DNA from: Conyzicola nivalis_A
Lineage (GTDB): Bacteria; Actinomycetota; Actinomycetes; Actinomycetales; Microbacteriaceae
Reading direction: 5' to 3'
NCBI RefSeq assembly: GCF_040548875.1
Contig: NZ_JBEPSJ010000003.1
Coordinates: 124,001-188,000, forward strand
Length of the DNA: 64,000 bases
The position numbers and the translations under genes were made by a program. This document shows positions 26,626 to 32,680 of this stretch, one piece after another. Position 1 is the first letter of the stretch; each line of letters begins with the position of its first letter. The notes beneath the pieces were generated by a model. That model was not told the DNA's origin, did no database searches, and saw only the letters and a program-made list of their open reading frames with translations.

Positions 26626-28074
26626 TCACCGCGCGCCGCGCGTGCGCCGCCCGGCGAGGACGGCCGAGCGGTCGAGGCCGAAGGTGCGTCTGGCCGCGAA
26701 ACCGCCGATGGTGGTTCCCGCAGCGAGCCCGATGCCGGTCGCCAGTGCGATGACCATCGCGGGAAGAGCCTCCGTCACTCCCTCGGCCGAGTCCATAAAG
26801 GCGTAGAGCGACCGATAGACGGCGAGTCCGGGGATGAGACCGATGATGCCGGCCATGGTCATCGCGCTCTCGGGCACCTTGACCCAGCGGTAGACGAGGT
26901 ATCCGATGACGCCCGCGAAGATGCCGGCGATGCCGGGTGCGAGCCCCGGCTGGGAGGCGAGGGGAAGCACCAACGAGTACAGGGCGAAGACGAGACCGGC
27001 CACCGTCGCCATGAGCGGAACGTACCGCAGACGCACGTACGAGGTGAGCGCGAATCCGACTCCGATCAGCGCCGACCCGGCGACGCCGGGAACGAACCCT
27101 ATGTCGCTGCCCAACGACGTGCCGATCGTCACCGGCAGCCCCATCCGCAACGCAGCGCCGAGCACGATAGAGATGCCGACGGCGAGGCCGAGGGTGAGCA
27201 TGAGCACTTCCATGCCGCGTGCGGTCGCCGTGACGTAGTATCCGTCGATCGCGTCGCGGGCGGATGCCGTCAGGCCGACACCGGAGAGCAGTGTGATGAT
27301 CCCCGCGATCACGATGACGGTGGGGCTGTTCGACCCGGGTAGTTCGATCCCGATAGAACGCAGCCAGAAGATGAAGACGGCGACGCTCGTCGTAGCCATC
27401 GCCGCGGCGATCTGGGCGAAGAAGGCGGGTACCAGCAGCTTTCCCAGTCTTCGGGTGATGAGGTCGGAGACGATCGCGGACGCGGCCGCGACGAACACGA
27501 GCACGAAGCTCACGTCGAACATCACCACCACTCCGCCGGCCAGAACGGCCTTGCCCGCCGCGACGACCCAGCGGCGGTACGGGTGCGGACTGGTCAGAAT
27601 GGAGGTGAGGCTGTCGCGTGCTTCCTCGACGCCTATCCGGGTGTCGGTGCCGGTGATCTCGTCGATGAGCCGGTACACATCCTGCAGACGCGAGTAGTCG
27701 GTGGTTCGCACTTTCACGATCCGCATGACCGACATGGGGTCTTCGTTCATGCCGCGGTGAATGGACACGGTGAGCGAGGTGAACGTCACGTCCACGTGCA
27801 TCCCGCTGATGCCGTACGCGTGGCTGATTCTCAGAACGGTGGCTACCACGTCGGCGGCGGAAGCGCCGGTGGCCAGCATCGCCTCGCCCGCACGCAGGCA
27901 CAGGTCGATTACCAGTCTGGCGTGGCGCTGGGGCATCTGGTCGTCGACCGTGACGACGGATATGACCTGGGTGGGGGCGTCGAGTCCGCGGATCGCGCCA
28001 CCGGCCAGCCTCGAGATGGATCGGCTCACACGATCGCGAAGCACGTCTCGTCGGTCGTTGGCGCTGTCTGTCAC
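26626..28074 (-). CDS. Threonine/serine exporter (ThrE family)
   Basis: 482 residues. The N-terminal ~150 residues form a cytoplasmic domain (ARLVIDLCLRAGEAMLATGA; YGISGMHVDVTFTSLTVSIH) with an acidic segment; then about ten membrane helices in two blocks (DUF1212 and DUF3815-like), as in Corynebacterium ThrE, which exports threonine and serine by proton motive force. The start is GTG at 28072-28074, six bases after TAGCCT, which supports it over upstream starts. It is a single gene. Confidence 0.88.
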   Translation of the reverse strand: MTDSANDRRDVLRDRVSRSISRLAGGAIRGLDAPTQVISVVTVDDQMPQRHARLVIDLCLRAGEAMLATGASAADVVATVLRISHAYGISGMHVDVTFTSLTVSIHRGMNEDPMSVMRIVKVRTTDYSRLQDVYRLIDEITGTDTRIGVEEARDSLTSILTSPHPYRRWVVAAGKAVLAGGVVVMFDVSFVLVFVAAASAIVSDLITRRLGKLLVPAFFAQIAAAMATTSVAVFIFWLRSIGIELPGSNSPTVIVIAGIITLLSGVGLTASARDAIDGYYVTATARGMEVLMLTLGLAVGISIVLGAALRMGLPVTIGTSLGSDIGFVPGVAGSALIGVGFALTSYVRLRYVPLMATVAGLVFALYSLVLPLASQPGLAPGIAGIFAGVIGYLVYRWVKVPESAMTMAGIIGLIPGLAVYRSLYAFMDSAEGVTEALPAMVIALATGIGLAAGTTIGGFAARRTFGLDRSAVLAGRRTRGAR

Positions 28075-28080
28075 GCGTTA

Positions 28081-28086
28081 AGGCTA
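28081..28086 (-). promoter_or_regulatory. -10 box of the ThrE-type gene (leaderless, GTG start)
   Basis: TAGCCT on the minus strand ends six bases before GTG 28072-28074. No ribosome site is present. Confidence 0.6.
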
Positions 28087-28199
28087 CGGGCTGATCGAGA
28101 CGTCGGATCACCCGATGTTCCTCGTCGCCCAGATGGTGCAGGTGCCCTCGGAGGGGCCGAGCATACGGGGCGTCACAGGCGTTCGGAAAACTCTCAGAA

Positions 28200-28244
28200 A
28201 TATAACGGTTCGATAACTAGCGCTTCGTTACCGCACCGTTATAT
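28200..28244. repeat. AT-rich 45-bp inverted repeat
   Basis: ATATAACGGT (28200-28209) and ACCGTTATAT (28235-28244) are perfect inverted arms around 25 bases that hold a second, weaker pairing (GGTTCGATAAC against CGTTACC). It is the most AT-rich stretch in the window and lies in a divergent gap. It may be an operator pair or a recombination core; no gene explains it. Confidence 0.55.
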
Positions 28245-28249
28245 ATTAA

Positions 28250-28360
28250 TGGAGCAGAAGTTGTTTGCTGTGGCAGCTGATGCGGAATGTGATTGCAGGA
28301 CACTCTTGGTGCAAGGGAGAGGGTCGGTTTCTAGCCTCTGAAACCGACCCTCAATCCTGT
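28250..28360 (+). ncRNA. Candidate small RNA ending in a strong hairpin
   Basis: The gap 28087-28447 lies between divergent genes, so neither needs a terminator here. Yet at 28319-28352 there is a perfect 13-bp stem (GAGGGTCGGTTTC / GAAACCGACCCTC) with an eight-base loop, followed by AATCCTGTTT. A TATATT box at 28242-28247 would start a ~100-base RNA ending at this hairpin. An ORF of 30 codons (from ATG 28250) covers part of it but has no ribosome site. Start, end and strand are inferred. Confidence 0.4.
28319..28352. terminator. Perfect 13-bp stem hairpin in a divergent gap
   Basis: GAGGGTCGGTTTC (28319-28331), loop TAGCCTCT, GAAACCGACCCTC (28340-28352). Downstream on the plus strand is AATCCTGTTT, a modest T-tract. 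It is the strongest terminator-like hairpin outside the 32-kb pair. Confidence 0.6.
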
Positions 28361-28435
28361 TTAAGGCTGCCCTCATTCCTACGGCATGTTGCGCTCACCC
28401 GATCCAGAGGTTGCGTTGGTATCGGTGCGCATACA

Positions 28436-28441
28436 TAGAGT
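28436..28441 (+). promoter_or_regulatory. -10 box of the MarR/photolyase operon
   Basis: TAGAGT ends six bases before the GTG at 28448, so the operon mRNA should be leaderless. Confidence 0.6.
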
Positions 28442-28447
28442 TGTCCC

Positions 28448-28885
28448 GTGAGCGATAAATCCTTGGCTGTAGACGCGTGGGAGTCCCTGTTTCGCGCGCA
28501 GGTCTCCGTTCTGCGGCAGCTGAATTCAGAGTTCCCCTCCGGCGAGCTGTCGTTCAACGAGTACGACGTGCTCTTCAACCTCGCGCGTCAGCCCGAACGC
28601 CGGCTGCGCATCCGCGACCTCAACCGTCACCTCCTGCTCACCCAGCCGAGCGTGAGCCGGCTCGTCGACCGCCTCGTGCAGCGCGAGCTCGTCACCAAGG
28701 AGAGCGACCCCGGCGACGGCCGCGGCACCATCGTGCAGCTCACCGACGAGGGATTCGCCCTGTTCCGCAGGGTCGCCGTGGTGCACGCCGAGTCGATCCG
28801 CAACCGCGTCGGCGGCATCCTCGACGCCGACGAGCTGCGCCAGCTGACGGTGCTCACCGAGAAGCTGCGGCTCGGCGGAAAGTGA
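28448..28885 (+). CDS. MarR-family transcriptional regulator
   Basis: 145 residues from GTG 28448. The winged helix-turn-helix spans ~40-100: YDVLFNLARQPERRLRIRDL, recognition helix LLLTQPSVSRLVDRLVQRE, wing KESDPGDGRGTIVQLTDEG. MarR proteins are dimers that usually respond to small aromatic or oxidising compounds and repress their own operon. It overlaps the photolyase gene start by four bases (GTGA), so it probably controls photolyase along with itself. No clear palindrome overlaps its promoter. Confidence 0.88.
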   Translation: MSDKSLAVDAWESLFRAQVSVLRQLNSEFPSGELSFNEYDVLFNLARQPERRLRIRDLNRHLLLTQPSVSRLVDRLVQRELVTKESDPGDGRGTIVQLTDEGFALFRRVAVVHAESIRNRVGGILDADELRQLTVLTEKLRLGGK

Positions 28886-30255
28886 CCGTGCCGAACGAAC
28901 GACCGTCGGTCGTCTGGCTGCGCGACGACCTGCGCCTGGCCGACAACCCCGCCCTCGACGCCGCGGTCGCGCGGGGCGGCCCGGTCGTGGTCGTCTACCT
29001 TCTCGATGAGGTGAGCCGCGGCATCCGCCCCCTCGGCGGAGCCGTCAAGTGGTGGCTGCACCACAGCCTCGCCTCCCTCGGCGCCGACATCGCGGCCCGC
29101 GGCGGCACTCTCACGCTGCGCCGCGGAGACGCCGCCACCGAGATCGCGCGCATCGTCGCCGAGACGGATGCCGCCGCGGTCTTCTGGAACCGCCGCTATG
29201 GCCGGGCCCGCGACATCGACGCCGCCCTGAAGTCGAGCCTGCGTGAAGCCGGCGTCGAGGCGCAGAGCTTCCGCGCCAACCTGCTGTTCGAGCCGTGGAC
29301 GGTCACGACACAGGAGGGCAACCCCTACCGGGTCTTCACGCAGTTCTGGAAGACCTGCCTGGAACAGGGCGTCGCAAGGGACCCGCTCGACGCGCCCGAC
29401 AGCATCCGCCCGTTCGACGTGCGCAGCGACGACCTCGGCGACTGGGGCCTGCTGCCCACAAAACCCGACTGGGCCGGCGGGCTGCGCGAGCACTGCCGCC
29501 CGGGCGAGGACAACGCGCACGAACGGCTCGAGGGCTTCGTCGACGAGGTGCTCGAGAGCTACAACCGACGCGACGAGCCCGGCTTCGAGGCGACCAGCGG
29601 ACTCAGCCCGCACCTCCGCTTCGGCGAGATCAGCCCCCTGCAGATCTGGCACCGGCTGCACGGCGCGCTGGGCGCCGGCGCGAAGGCGAACGCCGCGGGG
29701 TTCCTGCGCGAGGTCGGCTGGCGCGAGTTCAACTGGAACATCCTGTACCACTTCCCCGAGCTGCACGAACGCAACTACCGCAGCGCCTTCGACGCGTTCC
29801 CCTGGGCCGACACCCCCGAGTGGGAGATCGACGCCTGGCGCCACGGCACGACCGGGGTCCCGCTCGTCGACGCCGGCATGCGCGAGCTGTGGGAGACCGG
29901 CACGATGCACAACCGGGTGCGCATGGTCACCGCGAGTTTTCTCATCAAGAACCTGCTCGTCGACTGGCGGGTGGGCGAGGCCTGGTTCTGGGACACCCTC
30001 GTCGACGCCGACGAGGCCAACAACCCGGCGAACTGGCAGTGGGTCGCGGGCAGCGGGGCGGATGCCGCGCCCTACTTCCGCGTGTTCAACCCGGTTCTGC
30101 AGGCCCAGAAGTTCGACAAGCACGGGCGGTACATCCGTCGCTGGGTCCCCGAGCTGGAGGCGGGCGAGTACCCGCTCGAGCCGATCGTCGATCTCGCCCA
30201 GTCGAGGCGCGACGCCCTCGCCGCGTACGACACGATGAAGGCCTCGACCTCGTAA
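28882..30255 (+). CDS. phr: Deoxyribodipyrimidine photo-lyase
   Basis: 457 residues from GTG 28882 (GTG 28888 is an alternative). It repairs UV-made cyclobutane pyrimidine dimers with blue light. N-terminal Rossmann-like antenna domain (VVWLRDDLRLADNPALDAAV) and a C-terminal helical FAD domain with GLSPHLRFGEISPLQIWHRL, FLREVGWREFNWNILYHFPE and the signature MHNRVRMVTASFLIKNLLVD. NWQWVAGSGADAAPYFRVFN is the class I photolyase end motif. Length and motifs suit a class I CPD photolyase. It is translationally coupled to the MarR gene, an unusual partner. Confidence 0.93.
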   Translation: MTVPNERPSVVWLRDDLRLADNPALDAAVARGGPVVVVYLLDEVSRGIRPLGGAVKWWLHHSLASLGADIAARGGTLTLRRGDAATEIARIVAETDAAAVFWNRRYGRARDIDAALKSSLREAGVEAQSFRANLLFEPWTVTTQEGNPYRVFTQFWKTCLEQGVARDPLDAPDSIRPFDVRSDDLGDWGLLPTKPDWAGGLREHCRPGEDNAHERLEGFVDEVLESYNRRDEPGFEATSGLSPHLRFGEISPLQIWHRLHGALGAGAKANAAGFLREVGWREFNWNILYHFPELHERNYRSAFDAFPWADTPEWEIDAWRHGTTGVPLVDAGMRELWETGTMHNRVRMVTASFLIKNLLVDWRVGEAWFWDTLVDADEANNPANWQWVAGSGADAAPYFRVFNPVLQAQKFDKHGRYIRRWVPELEAGEYPLEPIVDLAQSRRDALAAYDTMKASTS

Positions 30256-30316
30256 CCACGGGGTTGTGGCGGGCGTCGCCCGGTTGCCAGAATTCAGGGG
30301 ATCAAAGGAGATTTCC

Positions 30317-30736
30317 ATGGTGACACGACTCAACCCGTACCTCGGCTTCCGCGACAACGCCCGCGAGGCGATGGAGTTCTACCGGTCGGTGTTCGGTGGC
30401 GAACTGACCGTCAGCACGTTCGGCGACCTTCAGATGAGCGACGACCCGGCCGAGAAAGACAAGGTCATGCACGCGCAGCTGGAGACCCCGAACGGGCTGG
30501 TGCTGATGGGCGCAGACACCCCGAGCTCGGTGGACTACACCGGCGGCGGCGACCTGGTGTCCGTCTCCCTGAGCGGGGAGGACGTCGAGGAGCTGACCGG
30601 CTACTGGGAGAAGCTCTCCGAGGGCGGCACGGTGCAGGAGCCGTTGACCGCGGCACCGTGGGGCGACCAGTTCGGCATGTGCGACGACAAGTTCGGGGTT
30701 CACTGGCTCGTGAACATCTCCGGCTCACCCGCCTGA
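30317..30736 (+). CDS. PhnB-like VOC protein
   Basis: 139 residues from the ATG at 30317, preceded by AAAGGAG at an ideal distance. It is a PhnB/glyoxalase-like protein: LNPYLGFRDNAREAMEFYRS, then DKVMHAQLETPNGLVLMGAD, and near the end TAAPWGDQFGMCDDKFGVHW. PhnB-type proteins are small dimers of unclear function, often without the full metal site. It follows the photolyase by about 60 bases but has its own strong ribosome site and may be separately transcribed. Confidence 0.88.
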   Translation: MVTRLNPYLGFRDNAREAMEFYRSVFGGELTVSTFGDLQMSDDPAEKDKVMHAQLETPNGLVLMGADTPSSVDYTGGGDLVSVSLSGEDVEELTGYWEKLSEGGTVQEPLTAAPWGDQFGMCDDKFGVHWLVNISGSPA

Positions 30737-30752
30737 GCGGGGCCTTCCGTCC

Positions 30753-30799
30753 GGCGTCAACCCCGCGCGCCCGAAATCGGTCGCGCGAGTAGCGTCGCC
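30753..30799 (+). promoter_or_regulatory. Shared promoter-like block, copy 1
   Basis: GGCGTCAA (30753-30760), then GAAATCGG, CGCG and GTAGCGTCGCC (30789-30799). A near copy lies at 32245-32289. In this copy it ends 49 bases before the ATG at 30849. It may be recognised by an alternative sigma factor, or be a transcription-factor site; no standard -10 fits. Confidence 0.45.
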
Positions 30800-30848
30800 C
30801 GCACACGCACGGCGACCCGTGCCGTCGTGGCCAACGGGAGGAAGACAG

Positions 30849-31403
30849 ATGTCACAACGCAACACCCTCGTACGCAGCATGCACGACCTCGGGCTGGCCG
30901 CTTGGTTCGGAGGCTCGCTGATGGGCGCGGTCGGTTTGAACGGCGCAGCGGCGACGGCCAACTCCCCCGCCGAGCGGCTGGCGATCTCGTCGCGCGGCTG
31001 GGCCAAGTGGGCGCCGGTGCAGCTCGCCGCAATCGTCGTGCACGGCGTCGGAGGGATCGGTCTGATCGCCGGCAACAAGACTCGGTTGATGGGGCAGCAG
31101 GAGAGCCGCACGAACACGATCATCAAGACCGCCGTCACCGGGCTCGCCGGTGCCTCGTCTCTCGCATCGGGCATCGCGGGCAAGAGGATGAGCGACCACT
31201 CCGACGAAGGGGCGCGCGGAGTCACAGAGCCGGGCAGCGGGTCGTCGCCGGAGCTGAGCTCGGCGCAGCGTGTCCAGAGAGTGCTGCAGTGGACGACGCC
31301 GGTGCTCACCGCCGTGCTCATCGTCCTCGCCGCCCAGCAGGGCGAACAGCAGCGACCTGTGAAGGGACTGTGGGAGACGACTCTCAAGAACCTCCGGCGC
31401 TAG
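30849..31403 (+). CDS. Conserved actinobacterial membrane protein, function unknown
   Basis: 184 residues from the ATG at 30849 (GGGAGG six bases upstream). Hydrophobic segments at ~15-35 (LAAWFGGSLMGAVGLNGAA), ~58-78 (APVQLAAIVVHGVGGIGLIA), ~92-108 and ~150-165 (TTPVLTAVLIVLAAQQG) suggest four membrane passes. The first segment follows MSQRNTLVRSMHDLGL. I recognise no named domain. Its promoter region shares a ~45-bp block with that of the small gene at 32315, so the two may be co-regulated. Confidence 0.75.
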   Translation: MSQRNTLVRSMHDLGLAAWFGGSLMGAVGLNGAAATANSPAERLAISSRGWAKWAPVQLAAIVVHGVGGIGLIAGNKTRLMGQQESRTNTIIKTAVTGLAGASSLASGIAGKRMSDHSDEGARGVTEPGSGSSPELSSAQRVQRVLQWTTPVLTAVLIVLAAQQGEQQRPVKGLWETTLKNLRR

Positions 31404-31654
31404 TGGGCGGATATCAAAGAACTCCTGATCGCACTGCCAGCACTCGCTCAGGTTTGGTGACGGCGTCGCCGGGATCCGCGGGATGGCGCGGCAGACGCGG
31501 CTCCGAGATTGTTCGAATCAGGCACGAGACGGTGTCGATCCCGACCGCCGCCCAATCCGATTCCCGCGTCCGGTCCGGACCCCCAGTGCACCCGGGAACG
31601 ACCGGCCTCACTGGTTCGGGGAGATTCGGGTGCTGACTTGAAGGAGTTCAGACA

Positions 31655-32176
31655 ATGAACAACATCACGAAGAAGACTCTGCTCGCCACCGGCGGAACCG
31701 CCGCCGCTGCCGCCCTCGCGATCGTCGGCTTCGCCGGCCCCGCATCGGCCGACACCACGAGCGACACGTCCAGCGAGTACAGCTCCACTCAGACCAGCAC
31801 CGATCTCTTCGGTGACATCTCCGACCTGTTCGGCAACGTCTCGCTCGCCGGACAGTCGCCCATCGTGATCGCCCCGCAGGTGGGCGATGTCGCTTCCGGC
31901 GACGTGCTCGGCGGCGGCGTCCTGAGCGGCAACGACGTGACCGCACCCGTCACCGCCCCGGTCACTGCCCCGGTCGCCTCGGGCAACGACGCCTCGGTCG
32001 AGGCGCCCGTCACCGCGCCGATCACAGCACCCGTGACGGCCCCCGTCACCGGCGGCGACACCAGCACCGACATCGGCGCCGGCGTGAGCGACCTGGTCGA
32101 CAGCGTCACCGACGTCGACGGCCTCATCGGCGACGTGACCGGCGGACTCGGACTCGAAAGCGTCCTCGGCCGCTAA
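31655..32176 (+). CDS. Secreted low-complexity protein with TAPV repeats
   Basis: 173 residues, ribosome site AAGGAG eight bases upstream. The signal peptide is MNNITKKTLLATGGTAAAAA onward, likely cleaved after ASA (~residue 33). The mature part is Ser/Thr/Asp-rich, then SLAGQSPIVIAPQVGDVASG, then two arrays of T-A-P-V/I units (~residues 95-130), ending in a hydrophobic Gly/Asp/Val segment. It lacks Cys and enzymatic motifs, like surface or extracellular matrix proteins. Weak resemblance to chaplin/rodlin-type surface proteins in layout only. A strong terminator follows. Confidence 0.75.
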   Translation: MNNITKKTLLATGGTAAAAALAIVGFAGPASADTTSDTSSEYSSTQTSTDLFGDISDLFGNVSLAGQSPIVIAPQVGDVASGDVLGGGVLSGNDVTAPVTAPVTAPVASGNDASVEAPVTAPITAPVTAPVTGGDTSTDIGAGVSDLVDSVTDVDGLIGDVTGGLGLESVLGR

Positions 32177-32190
32177 CCAGCCACGGCGCG

Positions 32191-32225
32191 AGAAGGCTCC
32201 CGGTTGACGCCGGGGGCCTTCTTTC
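32191..32225 (+). terminator. Rho-independent terminator after the TAPV-repeat gene
   Basis: AGAAGGCTCCCGG pairs with CCGGGGGCCTTCT around TTGACG, followed by TTC. The stem is about 12 pairs. It is nearly the same sequence as the terminator at 32641. Confidence 0.8.
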
Positions 32226-32244
32226 GCATACCGCTCTTTCAGGC

Positions 32245-32289
32245 GGCGTCAATGCCGCGAGCGAAAACCGATCCGCGGGTAGCGTCGCC
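32245..32289 (+). promoter_or_regulatory. Shared promoter-like block, copy 2
   Basis: GGCGTCAA (32245-32252), GAAAACCG, CGCG, GTAGCGTCGCC (32279-32289). It matches the block at 30753-30799 in order and spacing apart from a two-base difference. It ends 25 bases before the GTG at 32315. Confidence 0.45.
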
Positions 32290-32314
32290 TGAACACGTCA
32301 ACCAAAGGATCACT

Positions 32315-32623
32315 GTGAACACTGCTGCGAACGTCAAGCACATCAACGAAGCGCTGGCCACCTACGGGGCCGGACCGTTCATCACCACCGACACGACGGG
32401 CGACGACGAGAAGAGCGTCGTCACGGGCACCCTCGACGGCCGTTCGGTCCGTGTGGAGTTCACCGTCGGCAGCGGCAGCCCCGACCCCGCCCACGCTGTG
32501 GCGATGTTCGACGCGGAGACCGGCGATCAGCTCGGGCAGGGCGACAGCGCGGCCACGTTCGCAGACGCGATCTCCAGCTACCACTGGAACGGCGCGCTCA
32601 CCGGCACCGACGAGAGCCGCTAG
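32315..32623 (+). CDS. Small conserved protein, function unknown
   Basis: 102 residues from GTG 32315, with AAAGGA five bases upstream; a longer frame from 32204 runs through the preceding terminator and is rejected. The sequence is acidic and soluble: NVKHINEALATYGAGPFITT, then VVTGTLDGRSVRVEFTVGSG and AMFDAETGDQLGQGDSAATF. It looks like a compact alpha/beta protein. No family is recognised. It shares a promoter-like block with the gene at 30849 and ends in a strong terminator. Confidence 0.7.
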   Translation: MNTAANVKHINEALATYGAGPFITTDTTGDDEKSVVTGTLDGRSVRVEFTVGSGSPDPAHAVAMFDAETGDQLGQGDSAATFADAISSYHWNGALTGTDESR

Positions 32624-32640
32624 CAGCCGCCCGCGCACGA

Positions 32641-32670
32641 GAAGGCCCCCGGTCCACGCCGGGGGCCTTC
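32641..32670. terminator. Strong hairpin between converging genes
   Basis: GAAGGCCCCCGG (32641-32652), loop TCCACG, CCGGGGGCCTTC (32659-32670): a perfect 12-pair stem. It lies between the small gene ending at 32623 and the rhamnosidase ending at 32681, and can serve both strands. Confidence 0.8.
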
Positions 32671-32680
32671 GACGTTCGCG

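Noticed and set aside
28250..28342. 30-codon ORF (MEQKLFAVAADAE...)
   Set aside because: It has no ribosome site and its end runs into the hairpin stem; an RNA role for the region is more likely.
32204..32314. N-terminal extension of the small gene at 32315
   Set aside because: It would start inside the terminator of the preceding gene and has no ribosome site, whereas GTG 32315 has AAAGGA at a good distance.
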